Notes: generated by a model from the sequence alone, not told the origin. A DNA stretch of 64,000 bases from Imbricaverruca yamaguchii (GCA_034440575.1 JAOTOL010001620.1:1521001-1585000), one strand, 5' to 3'; counted from the stretch's first letter, positions 34,694-45,474 are shown. Made by a program: numbers and translations.

Positions 34694-34746
34694 TGATTGT
34701 GGCTTTAGGCCGCATCGACCATGGTTGGCCATTTAGCGCCCATGAC
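34694..34746 (-). mobile_element. Solo LINE 3' tail with perfect target-site duplication
   Basis: The 53-bp insert (tgattgtggctttaggcc, then gcatcgacc, then tagcgcccatgac) matches only the extreme 3' tail of LINEs A and B. Its flanks ggctctccaaggtg at 34680-34693 and 34747-34760 are identical over 14 bases, proving a retroposition-type insertion. Confidence 0.9.
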
Positions 34747-34760
34747 GGCTCTCCAAGGTG

Positions 34761-35770
34761 CGTGTTAACAGTTGCATGTTGTAATTTTGTATGTTTTGGT
34801 CTTTCCTTACTTAATTGTTCCCAATGGCTGTTTTCATATAGATCCTACGTTCAATTGTTCGGCTTATCTCCACTTGCTTCTAGTGATTTCTGGTCGAGCT
34901 GTGTGTGCAGTAGTGAACTAAGATGTGTGGTGGCCATGCTTATTGCATGATGCGTCTGTCTGCCTCTAAGCTGCTCGCACCACTTATCCAGGGCTGAGCA
35001 GATCCATGCAGTCTACGCGGTCTAAAGCATAAATCCACCATCTGAGCAGATCCCTTAGAGAATGGCCAGCCTGCGTGATCTTTCTTACACACGACCAATC
35101 TTTTTATACTGGCATGACGTACATAATGGCTTGTGAGCAGGAAGTCTTGGTGTCAGAAGACTCTTCAGCCATTATTTGTAGCGCAAGGTAAATATTGTAC
35201 ATTGGGTTGTACTGCCAAACACTTAGAAATACGGCAGGACCTATTCAGCCGTGTTGAAAACGCAACATACGCAAGTGCACATTGCTCCTTAACGTTTCAA
35301 TAACATTCTCTGATCGGTTGCGAGCTGGTTCATGCGCTTCAGTGGTGCTGTCGATATGTGCTGGTTGCCTTTTAAAGACAACTACATTGAGTTGATTTGG
35401 TATATATAATATAAACATAATCAAAGCAGATAAAGCAGCTATTCAAAGAAGGCTTTTTGCGGTGGTATGAACTTCTGTGGTGGTCATACATTCACGGAGT
35501 TACAACCGCATTGCTTATACGACGCATGTCACCATCTACTCAGGCAGTCCTGCATGTGTGTTCCTGAGTCGTCACCATATAACAGGGTCGGTCCACAGTC
35601 GCTGCCTACAACAAAGTGATGACCGATTTGGTCGGTGCCCTCTGCACGGGAGGGGCTCTTGTGACAGCTATAGCAACAGTGGCCGTGGCAAAACGTTTCA
35701 CTCCCACCGCCCGTGCACATCACCCGCGGACATCGCCCCGTGACCGCGCCTGGGTGCACGACCGCCTGGC
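34761..35770. other. Unassigned stretch
   Basis: No recognisable coding motif or repeat boundary. There is an AT-rich piece at 35395-35430. Frames at 35477-35943 on both strands are open but motif-free. Confidence 0.35.
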
Positions 35771-35778
35771 GGTCACGT

Positions 35779-35813
35779 CGGACAGTGCACGTGACCCACC
35801 CGTGCACTGTCCG
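35779..35813. repeat. 13-bp perfect hairpin upstream of a SINE
   Basis: The arm cggacagtgcacg (35779-35791) and its exact complement (35801-35813) surround a 9-nt loop. It lies immediately before the SINE that starts near 35825. Confidence 0.8.
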
Positions 35814-35824
35814 GCTGGGACGCT

Positions 35825-35990
35825 ACAGCCCAGTGGGTAGGGATTGTTTTTGTGCGCGCAAGATCCCGGGTTCAGATCTCGCTAGGTGCTTTGAATTTCG
35901 GCTTCTCCGGATCACACGGTGTGAGAGTGGCGACCCTGCGTGACCTACGCGGTTGCGTGCTTAGTAAAAGAGCCCACTAGTACTCTCGCT
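35825..35990 (+). mobile_element. tRNA-derived SINE, head type ii
   Basis: The tRNA-like head has cagtgggtag (box A-like) and gggttcagatc (box B-like). The shared core follows (tgtgagagtggcgaccctg, then gcgtgcttagtaaaag). The head differs from that of the neighbouring SINEs. Confidence 0.65.
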
Positions 35991-35997
35991 GTGCGGG

Positions 35998-36180
35998 GGA
36001 CCGGCTAGCTCAGTCGATGGGAATCGGACTCTCGGTCTTAAGGTCGTGGGATCCGATAGCCGACCGGATTACTGCGTCCACTCGGGACCAACTGACGTGA
36101 GAGGTTGGCGACGTTGTATGACCCAGCAGTCGGATGTGTCGCAAAAGAACCGAAGTACCTATTTACCTGCTCCCGCAGTG
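35998..36180 (+). mobile_element. tRNA-derived SINE, head type iii
   Basis: The head gaccggctagctcagtcg leads to gtgggatccgatag (weak box B). The core is gtgagaggttggcgacgttg, ending gtcgcaaaagaaccgaag. The same type occurs at 57428-57600. Confidence 0.7.
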
Positions 36181-36189
36181 CATGCACAT

Positions 36190-36372
36190 GAAGACGTTTT
36201 TGGGTTCTTTCAAGACGCATTCAACCGCTAGGCCATATAGCGTCACCAATCTCTCACGCCGCTTGGTCGCTGGTGGTCTCGGTAATACTGCCAGTTGCGA
36301 TATTAGAGCCCACAATCTTTCGATCAAGGGTCCAACACTACCGACTCAGCTACCGCGGCCCTACCTGAAGAC
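36190..36372 (-). mobile_element. tRNA-derived SINE, head type iv (inverted neighbour)
   Basis: On the minus strand the head reads gccgcggtagctgagtcgg. The core gtgagagattggtgacgc follows, then tcttgaaagaaccc. It lies tail to tail with the SINE at 35998-36180. Confidence 0.7.
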
Positions 36373-36374
36373 GT

Positions 36375-37280
36375 TGACGGTCTTTGTTGTCAGATATCAA
36401 TTCACGTGAAGTGCGGACATTTGCTGTCTAGGGGACTCGTAGCTCCGCCGAGCGTGACATTTTGTAAGCTGGCCTACACAAAATCCTTGATTTGAGTGTT
36501 TATGAATAAATTGGTGCTTTCGAGACAGTGGCAAAATTCGTAAATTATACATTCGTTCAGATATACTTTGCGTGCTGTTTACACAGATAAATTCGGTACC
36601 AAAAATGTGCGGTAGTGACATTAATGAAGCACCCCTTAGTGCTTGCACATGCTCATGACAAATGCCAAATGTAGTTTAGCATTGTACATACTACTGTGTA
36701 CATACATACAAATGCCAGTGTACATACTATTCTTTAGGTTTGGTATGTCGAAACGATCACAGCAGAATGTATAAATTGCCATGGACATGATGCCACTAAA
36801 ATTTTGTTCAGTCCTGCAAGCGCAGTATTTAGAAAATTGTGTACATGTCACTTTTCCTGCTTTGTGTGTTTTCCGAGGTACTTAATTTGAGGACATTGAC
36901 ATCAACGATAACAATGCGAACACATATGCTATAAGATGGCATTGTACAACACAGTATACCATAGATGATCCCTTCACCTTGAACTGCTTTACATGTTGTT
37001 CGTTATCACGATCCCGATTACGCCATGGTGGGCATAATCATGATACTTGTACAGTTAGAATCCAGGAATGAAGACTACACAAGCACGTAACAAGAAACAT
37101 GATATCGACGCTCCTCTTGGAAGGATGTTGTTTCAGCGTTCAATACGTAGTATACTCCGCCATATTTCGCGAATAATGATAACGTATAGCATGATATAAT
37201 GTACCCGGCCCAGAATAATCAGATGTGTGAGCTTCAGTCGAGGACTCAGCTCCTTTTCATTGGTTTTTGTTCCATCGTTA
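36375..37280. other. AT-rich unassigned stretch
   Basis: Words like tgtacatac recur at 36684-36728. No domain is seen in any frame. The beginning of the CR1-like element downstream may lie in the last 100 bases. Confidence 0.35.
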
Positions 37281-37289
37281 CAGAGGTGA

Positions 37290-39700
37290 AGTCCAGCCTA
37301 TTCAGGACTATTCCGAAGCGTGATTTCCTCCCTAGGATAGTAGTAGTAAGGATACAGTACTGGTCGTAGGTGATTATCGTGTGCGACATCTAGATAGGGT
37401 ATTCTGTAAAGGTAGGAGAGGCAGGAGGTACATCACCAGGCCTGGTTCCAAGGTCAAGGACCTGGTGTCGGTTGGTTGGTTATTGGTTTTACGACACATC
37501 GACCATTGAGTCATGTAGCGTTGCCAATCTCTCACGCCGATTGGTCGAGGGCGAAGAGTAGCGGCAGGTGAGACTCGAACCCACAACCTTTCGATTGTGA
37601 GACGAGCAACTTGCCCCTAGGCTATTCGTCCACTGAAGGACCTGGTGTCAGTGGTGGCACAGGCCACCAGTGATCATCAGTTTAGTACAGTTGTAGTCCA
37701 GGTAGGGTGAATAACTTAGGTCCTGCTAGGAGTGAAGAGCTGACTACAGGCCCCTTCTGGCCACCCTGAATAATAACAATAGGAGAGTTAATGTAACTGC
37801 TATTTTGCCCAGGGCTAGAGCCTCCCCTGGGTGGAGCCCGAGGGCACTGGCAGCCAAAGGCAGGGTATGCAGGCTCCGCCATGAGTTAGGTTTAAACTTT
37901 GTTGACGAGTGGTGCAGGTGTTAAGGCTCATAGGACCTCTATCAGAGGGATGGCCTGTACTTCTCCGAGAAGGGGGTGCATGTGTCAGACAAAATGCATG
38001 AGCATGTCCTTCATGGAAACTAGGCAATGGGGTGTGGAGGGATGAAGTGGCATTGCCGTCTCAGGGATATGCCATCTCAATAGTGAGAGCAAAGGCAATA
38101 GAACCCAAAAGTCAGCAAATAGGGATACCAGAGTGGTAGTGGTAGTTCATCCCGTGGTTCGAGGAGGCAGAGTGGTAGTTCATCCAATGATGAAAGAGCT
38201 CCCCAGGACGAAAAAGCCAGAAGTGGTTATAGAACATATGTTAAGTGTATGATGCTTAATGCTCAGAGTATTCGATCCAAATTTAATGAGTTCAAGTGTT
38301 GTGTTGCTGAGGAGGAACCAGATTTTGTTTGCATTACGAAGGCACGGGTCAGTGAGGGGTATTTTGGGGATAACTTGCAGGACTATGAGATCCAGGGATG
38401 CAATATGTTATCGTGCAATAGGGGTCCAGCAGTGAAAGGGGTGACGTAATGTGAATGGCTTATTCAGTTCTCAAAAAGTAGCAGATGGGGTTAAAAATGT
38501 GTCTGTGGAGTACATCTGGCATGATGCCACTGTGGAAAAAGGCAACAGGAATAAACTGAGGATAGGAACTTTGTACCGATCAGATACCCTGCCACATTCT
38601 CAGCAACTGGAGCTTGATACGGTGATATGCGAGGAAATCAGCAGAAGATTTCAGAGGAAATGCCTTATTATTGGTGACGAATCTAAAAGGATATGAAAAT
38701 GTTGGTGTTGGCTCCCTATCATGCAAAATGTTTAGAAATGCTTTGAAGAGAACCTGCTCTTACACCAGTTTGACACGGAACCTACTAGGCATGGCTCATT
38801 CTTGGACCTTGTTTTCTCGGATTTAAGTGGCTTAGTTCAAGACATAACTGTAGGAGAAACGCTGGGAACAGGTGACCATAACATAGCTAGATTCAACACA
38901 CATTAAGGATAATAATAGATAAGATACATTAAGGATAATAGTCAGATTAGTGGGAACTATTAAGGATAATTTGGTAAAGGTTCCTAATTTCAACAAAGCA
39001 GACTTTCCTAATTTCACCAAGTTCAAATCTTACTTGAAGGAAATTCAGATTAGACATGTCCACCAAAAGCAAAGGCGCGAAAGAATGGTAGGAAAGCCAG
39101 CATGACTTACACCGGACTTGATAAAAGCAGTTAAGGCTAAGAAAGCTGCATTTAGAGTGTGTTAGGAAGCTTCAAATATCGTAAATCTAAGGTCGTATCG
39201 AAAAACTACACCGTGAAGCAAAAAAAAACCAGAGCAGTAAAGCGAGCAAAATAATTGGATTCGGCTAGGAACTGTAATGAGGTCCGCAAAAGTTCTTTAG
39301 CTTCTATAAGCTGAGTAAAGTTTCTCACAGAATTGGTCCACTGGAAGTACATGGGACTATATTGGGTGATGATGGTGAGATGGTTGAGGAGCTGAGCAAG
39401 CAGTTTAAATCACTGTTTGCGTTGGAAGATATGGCTAATCTGCCAACCGTACACCACAGTTCAGTTACATGTGATCGGATAAACAAGGTTGATTTCATTG
39501 ATAGTGATGCTGTTTTCAATCATATCGGGAAAATAAAGGCAATCAAGGCAGCAGGACCTGATGAAATTTATGTTAGGGTATTGTGGGAAGCTGAAAAGGA
39601 ACTGAGTGTCCGAAGTGCAACCAAGAAGGGCCCTTGTGGTTCAAAGTTGCACTGATCTATTATGTCTTTATGTCGTTATGTCTTTGTGTGGTTCTGAAGA
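37290..39700 (+). pseudogene. CR1-like LINE: esterase ORF1, endonuclease, deleted RT
   Basis: In order there are: an SGNH-esterase-like ORF1 part at 37340-37469 (VLVVGDYRVRHLDRVFCKG; the catalytic Ser of GDS is Tyr) that continues after a SINE (VVVQVG, then VNNLGPARSEEL, then DGLYFSEKG near 37960). An endonuclease follows at 38240-38900 (MLNAQSIRSKFNEF, LDLVFSDLSGLVQD, GTGDHN). The RT entry region is at 39300-39610 (IGPLEVHG, KAIKAAGPDEIYVRVL). The frame then jumps directly to the 3' end (39606-39690: CN/ATKKGPC-type peptide and TTTATGTC tail). Several frameshifts and stops are present, and most of the RT is missing. Esterase ORF1s are known in CR1 elements. Confidence 0.8.
37470..37635 (-). 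mobile_element. tRNA-derived SINE inserted in CR1 ORF1
   Basis: The SINE is 166 bp. On the minus strand it has head, box B gggttcgagtctcacctg, core gtgagagattggc and tail AATAACCAACCAACC. Flanks aaggacctggtgtc at 37456-37469 and 37636-37649 are identical over 14 bases. The duplicated target codes for KDLVS in the esterase frame, so the insertion is later than the CR1 element. Confidence 0.93.
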
Positions 39701-40086
39701 ACAATTTCCTTTTTTGGAAAAGAATTCCAATACATTTTCCCCAAAATTTACAAACTGTAAGTGTTAAATTTCTGCTTGAAGATACCTTTAAAAGATTATT
39801 TGAGTTTATTTTGCCAATGCAATGTTTGTGAGTGTAATGAATATCATATAATCACCAATTTCCTTTGTACATACTTATTTTTCAGGCTACAGTAAAAATA
39901 GCAGCAAAAAAAACTTTAGGTTGGGAATGTAGCATCAAAAAAATAATGTAGAAATAGATAGCATAACCAAATCTAAACTAGCCTTACAACCCATATTAGA
40001 AAACAAATTGACTTTAGAACATAGAAGAAATTGCATACCATTTCTTTCGGGATTTTCAAATTATAACCCAACTTCACTTACCATAG

Positions 40087-40143
40087 CGATTGATTATTTG
40101 GGCTGAACGGCGTGCCAACTACGAGGACATTTAGCGCCCATCG
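40087..40143 (-). mobile_element. Solo LINE 3' tail
   Basis: The plus strand reads gattgattatttgggctg, then cgtgccaactacg, then tagcgcccat. It matches the LINE A tail closely. Flanks ccatagcgat and ccatcgccat agree at only 8 of 10 bases, so the duplication is uncertain. It abuts the Gypsy integrase remnant. Confidence 0.75.
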
Positions 40144-40255
40144 CCATCGGTATGAGAGACGGCGTACTGGCCCAGGGTGGTCAGACAGATGTCCCTGATG
40201 AGCTGCAACAGGAAGCTATAGAAACTGTTCGCAAGACGGGACATCTAAGAATAGA

Positions 40256-40668
40256 GAAGACACTCCAATCTGTCAGGCGACAGTTCTGGGCTGGGATGTC
40301 ACACATGGTGCACAGAAGACACTCCAATCTGTCAGGCGACAGTTCTGGGCTGGAATGTCACACATGGTGCACAGGAGAAGACACTCCAATCAGTCAGGCG
40401 ACAGTTCTGGGCTGGGATGTCACACATGGTGCACAGAAGACACTCCAATCTGTCAGGCGACAGTTCTGGGCTGGAATGTCACACATGGTGCACAGGAGAA
40501 GACACTCCAATCTGTCAGGCGACAGTTCTGGGCTGGGATGTCACACATGGTGCACAGGAGAAGACACTCCAATCTGTCAGGCGACAGTTCTGGGCTGGGA
40601 TGTCACACATGGTGCACAGGAGAAGACACTCCAATCTGTCAGGCGACAGTTCTGGGCTGGAATGCTCA
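40256..40668 (+). repeat. Seven-unit 59-62 bp tandem repeat within integrase
   Basis: The unit is aagacactccaatctgtc, then ggcgacagttctgggctgg, then atgtcacacatggtgcacag, in 59-bp or 62-bp forms (the longer form adds gag). Copies start near 40256, 40315, 40378, 40436, 40499, 40561 and 40623. Identity is nearly complete, so the expansion is recent. The sequence derives from the KTLQSVRRQFWAGM codons. Confidence 0.95.
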
Positions 40669-40794
40669 GCGCGGTGCGGGAAGTCTGCTGAGGCTGCTTG
40701 GTGTGTGCAGCAGCAAGCGTTCGTCACGAGCCAGTCGTCCAGCTCCAGCCACATGATATGCGACAGCCCAAGCTTCAAAAGGTTGGATCCACGG

Positions 40795-40849
40795 TTGGTT
40801 AGTTATTTGGGCTTACGGGCGCATCGACTGCGTTAGTCATACAGCGCTC
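40795..40849 (-). mobile_element. Solo LINE 3' tail with target-site duplication
   Basis: The insert is 55 bp (ttggttagttatttgggc, then gcatcgactgcg, then acagcgctc). The flanks aaggttggatccacgg (40779-40794) and aaggttgaatccatgg (40850-40865) match at 14 of 16 positions. It interrupts the integrase. Confidence 0.88.
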
Positions 40850-41007
40850 AAGGTTGAATCCATGGATGCCGGGACTTGAATCCATGGATATGTATTTTCT
40901 AGTTGTGACAGATGTGTTCACTCGTTATGCAGAGTGCATTCCCACGAAGGGCCAGATGGCACCCATCGTCCTGCAGTCGTTCCCCCTGGCAGCGCACTCT
41001 GCCACAG

Positions 41008-41070
41008 TTAATTAGTTGGTCATTGGGGCTCTTGGGCGCATCGACTTCATTGGTCATGCAGCGTCCAACG
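41008..41070 (-). mobile_element. Solo LINE 3' tail with target-site duplication
   Basis: The insert of about 63 bp reads ttaattagttggtcattggg, then gcatcgacttc, then gcagcgtccaacg. The flanks ctctgccacag (40997-41007) and ctctgccagag (41071-41081) differ at one position. It lies between the first and second Asp motifs of the integrase. Confidence 0.82.
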
Positions 41071-41239
41071 CTCTGCCAGAGACTGTAGTCACCGACCAAA
41101 CAAAGAACATCACCAAGCAAAGAACATCGATGGAGAGTTGGTGACGGGCTCCGTAGCGAGCAGAACGTCCGGAATCGTCGGCTAAGTCTGTACCATCCCG
41201 AGGGGAACGGACTTGCAGGACACCGTGTGCAATTAACAA

Positions 41240-42715
41240 AACAGGTACCTCGACGTAGGTAGCTGGCAGGAACATCAAGAATGCATGGTGATCAGACATC
41301 ATGAAGGAAGCCAGCTTGGTGTCGAACTTGTCTACGAACTCCTCAAAGGTGACGCTACACAAAGTAACGCATGAAGTTCGTCTCAGGGCACCAGATGACA
41401 TGGTCTTCACGGATTCAGAAGCAATTGTTTTGTCACGGAAGCAGAAGCAATTCCCACCGCTGATTACGTGGATGAACACCAGGCCGGCAACCGAGAGCCT
41501 AATCCTAATGGGCTAGTAGCCATCAGAGCGCCAGCAGCTCAGAATGATACAAGGCACACTATGATCAAGGAAAGGTGACACCAGGAGAGCCCAAATACAT
41601 GAAGGTACAGCGTGCCCAAATAAATTTTCATTTCAGCGCCAGATGTAAATGAACATATAATTTTGTTGTTCAATATGTCACTAAGATGTCGGATGGTACA
41701 TCATGCATCTTGCATAATATGATTTTAAATATCCTTACAGCCCAGCGACACTTGGAAACTTACAAGTGACAACTGACAGCAATTCATTCAATCTGCTTCA
41801 TTATCAGGTACCCAGTTATTTGGTGCACTGATATGCATATATTGAATGTCTACATCAGTAAATGGAAAATGTCAGCAAGATTTTAACAAATCAACAAAAC
41901 ATCTGGTCTAAGATGTAACTAATAGTATCACTATGCGTTGATTTCCACCCAAATTTCCTGATTTGGACACACCGCGAAAGAAACATTGCCGAATTGCCGC
42001 AGCTACCAACCACCGATCGAAGCCATAGAGAAGAGGCTCAGTCGCTGGCATACCAAGACATGCCGGAGACTGGAGTCAGATTGAAGTCGGATACTGAGGC
42101 ATCAGTGTTGGCAACCCACAGTACTGTCAACACCAAAAACAAAAATACACCATTAGGTCGACCGAAGGTTCCGAGAACCAGATGGAGGTGCCTCCTCCAA
42201 CCCCAGACCCAGCTGCCAGAAATGAGGCTGAGATCAATTTAAACGCATGCCATCAGTAACATACTCAGGCAGAATCATGGGGAACAGGATGTTTAAACAA
42301 TGATAAAATGATCATGACTTGTCGCTTCCTTCATGCACATTCAATCACCATTCTGGATTTTAACAAAACCACCTATTAAGTGTTGGGAAGGTGATGAGAA
42401 CAGAGTTGGATGTACACCTCATGATCATGGGTGAGGAGAGAAAATGAGGCCAATCGAATATGGAGGATATTTTTCACAAAATATGTGCTAGCAGAATATC
42501 AGTTCCCAATTTCCATTGAATACTGATCACTTTATTCTAAGATAGTTGATTGCTGAACAGCAAGCATTCTTTATCCTACAAATATGAAAATCAGAGGATA
42601 ATTTTCTGAAGAGGATAATGCTCTGGATGCAAAGCATCCACAATCTATTTTTCCAACCCCACATGTGAGGGTCTATGAGATACATCTATGCGGGCATACC
42701 TGCTTGCATGCGCCT
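41240..42715. other. Unassigned stretch after the integrase
   Basis: The first 250 bases may be further integrase or env-like debris, but no motif is secure. The remainder is AT-rich without a recognised feature. Confidence 0.35.
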
Positions 42716-42727
42716 GTAGGCTAAGCA

Positions 42728-42907
42728 CGGGGGACGAATAGTCTTGGGGTGAGTTGCTCGTATCACAATCAAAAGGTTGTGGGTTCGAGTCTCACCTGTC
42801 GCTACGTCCGTGACAAATCGACGTGAGAGATTGGCGAAGCTACATGACTTAACGGTCGCTGTGTCGTAAAACCAATAACCAACCAACCAACCAGCCAACC
42901 AACCTAA
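42728..42907 (+). mobile_element. tRNA-derived SINE, head type v
   Basis: The head is gaatagtcttggggtgag and box B gggttcgagtctcacctg. The core is gtgagagattggcgaagc, and the tail is AATAACC followed by AACC repeats to 42904. The flanks share gctaagca (42720-42727, 42908-42915). It is the same subfamily as 37470-37635 and 60862-61018. Confidence 0.88.
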
Positions 42908-42915
42908 GCTAAGCA

Positions 42916-44260
42916 TGCCTGTAGCTGCGTGGCAATGTCCAAGTGCTCGGCCCTGCATGCTTCTTCCTACACACGTGTCTGCCTGGTGTTCACATTCTTA
43001 TCTGTGTGTTGGGTGCTTGTAATGCTCTCTTGACATTTCCCAAGAATATATTCGTCTCAGTTAGGATAGTGAGTTGGTGACTCCATGAAGCCAGATAAAT
43101 GGACGGAACATCAAGCCTGGGATATATGTGACCCAAATTAGATTAAACCCCATCATAGACTTCTGACCCGATTACCGGAATTTTAAGTATGTTCCTGTTG
43201 CGCTATGTATTTCCAAGCTGTGTTGATCCATCCATCACCTAGCATATCAAGAGATTCCACATCCACATGTATCTTGAAAGCCACCATTGTTTAAAACAAA
43301 TATTTAAGATCCTACTCTCCAAGCTTGCTAAGCTATGCCAAACAATAACATCCATCGAAACACTTACTAGACAAGCATTTAAATTAATGTTCAAGATTAT
43401 TGGGCAACATAAATTAACGTGACCAAATAGTTTTCTCCTCTTGCATCACCTTTTCTTCAAGCATCTGCTCTCTTTCTTATAATGGGGCTTCTGAGAGATG
43501 GAAGGAAACACTTCGCCAGGACCTATGCAACAAGTGGCAAAACACAGAGACTGCTTCCAAAATGTCTTTACAATCTAAATAGATAGCACATGTTTGGGAT
43601 CAGCAAAACTATACAAAATCAGCCAATTGACACTGGAAGCCCAATGATAGATATCTACCATTGACAAATGGCATTTGCATGCTCAAAACTCGTGAAAGGA
43701 AAAATAAAATTGTAGTAAAAAAATCCCTCTCCAAAAAGGGAATTAACTTGTCCTGACCTGAGACCTGGTCAGGACAAATTTAATCCTTTTTTCCTGTGAA
43801 TGGCAGAGAATGGTAAATTCCCATCACTTTCTTTACTTCGACCTTTCAATCACCCATGAAAGCTTAATAAAATAATACACCTATAGCTAAATCACATGGG
43901 GATAGAAGCATAAAATGCTTACCAATTGATGTGTAATTGGTCATTATTTCATTAAATCCATTTTGTACTGTCATCGTGCTCCTATGTAGTGATGGAGAAA
44001 TCCTCAAATGACCGGGCAGCTCATTGAGATTGAAACCCAGTGTCATGGTGCATGTCTATGCATATAATTATGAAGGACGGACATGCTTGGAGGGGTCCTG
44101 CCAACGAATAATAGCAATGTTACATCCATATTCCTAGTTAATTATAAAAATACATTTCATGGTGAGCTCATGGATGGAATATCACGGGAACAATGGGCAT
44201 TGCAAATTGTGTTGTGCATGGCATCATTCACAATTAATTCATACTTTATATTTTGTAGCT
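42916..44260. other. AT-rich unassigned stretch with one long hairpin
   Basis: No gene is recognised. The only structure found is the hairpin at 43733-43792. Confidence 0.35.
43733..43792. repeat. Long near-perfect hairpin
   Basis: The inner arm ttgtcctgacc (43748-43758) pairs exactly with ggtcaggacaa (43767-43777) around tgagacct. The pairing extends outward through ttaa and aagg/cctt stretches to about 27 bp per arm with a few mismatches. It resembles a minimal fold-back element. Confidence 0.8.
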
Positions 44261-44263
44261 TAC

Positions 44264-44590
44264 AGGGGTGGATACAAGGGGCACTGGGGACATGTGCCCC
44301 CCCCCCATTGAAGATGGCATCCTCCGAGAAGGCCTGAGGGCAAAACTCTCAAATTTGCTAGCCAGATGTCCCCTCTGAGAGGAAATGGCACTCACCATCT
44401 TGGAAGGTAAGGTAGCACTTTGGAAGGTTCCAGTGCAACCCCATCATGGTAAGCTTTTAAACCAGAGGCACTCTTCTAAAACGAAAAGGCATCCCTCCAG
44501 GAAGGCTGAGTGCACCCCTGAAATTCTCCCACCAGAGGCGCCGTACAGGTACTTTTGCAGTTCTCACCTCTAGACAAGTGTCCCCATGAC
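44264..44590. repeat. GGGGC-rich dispersed repeat
   Basis: It begins caggggtggatacaaggg, then gacatgtgcccccccc, then gaagatggc, as at 10470-10520 and 62547-62600. It continues with gaggcac/aggcgcc words. Non-coding. Confidence 0.55.
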
Positions 44591-44599
44591 AATTCCCGG

Positions 44600-45340
44600 A
44601 TCCACCATGATAACCTAACCATAATGAGTCTCAAAAGTGGAGTCCGAGGGGCTGCATTACCGGAACTACATGAAAATTAAGATTACACTCAGAATCTGTT
44701 TATCTCCACTTTTGACTGTGGGAATGGGGATGGTCACTGACTGCATGGCTAAGATTTAATCGATAATTTGTATTCTTTGCTTTCGTGCATAAGCATTGTT
44801 ACATCAGGGAAATTATATGATAGTGTGTAGTAATCTAGTGATCAAGTATAACATCAAACAACAGCCCTGACACAGCCCTGACAGTCAATAACTTTCCACT
44901 GTGTGATCTGGTTAAGCAGGGTCCCTGTTGATATTTGAACACCTCATTGAACACCCCACCACTGCACGGTATGATCACACAAGGAAAAAAATGGCCAGAA
45001 ATGAATTTATCGATTTTTTTAAACGCCATACTTGTGACGCTATTGCATTAGTAGACGCCCGAAGCATACCAGGTCACAGTTTTAAAGAAAATTGTCACAA
45101 GATTCGATATAGTATCAAGTCCATGAACATTGACATCATGTGTGGAAAAAATCACATGTGTACAAATGCTGTCAGAGTTTGACGACTGATCACGAGTGAT
45201 CAAGGCAAGATGCATCCTAAAAGTCCCAGCATGTGAGATATTAAGTGACAGTGAAGAACATTCTCATTGTCCTAACAATTCAAACAGGCCTAAAACGATT
45301 CACAACATGTGATACTTCCTCAAACAATAAGTCATTACAA
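44600..45340. other. AT-rich unassigned stretch
   Basis: Frames up to 84 codons are open without motifs. Nothing else is seen. Confidence 0.3.
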
Positions 45341-45357
45341 TGGTCGTTCAAGTTCTT

Positions 45358-45474
45358 GGCTGGTCATTGGTTTTACGACACATCGACCGTTGAGTCATGT
45401 AGCATCGCCAATCTCTCACGCCGATTGGTCGCGGACGAAAAGTAGTGACAGGTAAGACTCGAACCCACAGCCTT
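45358..45474 (-). mobile_element. 5' truncated SINE
   Basis: On the minus strand it runs from just before box B (gggttcgagtcttacctg) through the core to the tail. The flanks cgttcaagttctt (45345-45357) and cgttcaatttctt (45475-45487) differ at one of 13 positions. The tRNA head is mostly missing. Confidence 0.88.

Larger units (their letters stand above)
40152..41235 (+). pseudogene. Gypsy-type retrotransposon integrase remnant
   Basis: The N-terminal zinc-binding region (VPDELQQEAIETVRKTGH, then KTLQSVRRQFWAGM) has lost part of its HHCC set. The catalytic core begins at 40890 (MYFLVVTDVFTRYAECIP, first Asp), resumes at 41068 (LPETVVTDQTKNIT, second Asp) and reaches YHPEGNGLAGHRVQ near 41187, where the usual catalytic Glu is absent. 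It is broken by a tandem expansion (40256-40668) and two solo LINE tails (40795-40849, 41008-41070). No protease, RT or LTR is seen nearby. Confidence 0.75.

Noticed and set aside
35529..35807. Protein-coding gene in the GC-rich patch before the SINE cluster
   Set aside because: Both strands are open without motifs and the patch contains a hairpin; no coding signature on either strand.
40256..40668. Functional repeat protein with seven about 20-residue units
   Set aside because: The units are 59 or 62 bp, not multiples of three, so each copy shifts frame; it is a DNA-level expansion in an integrase remnant.
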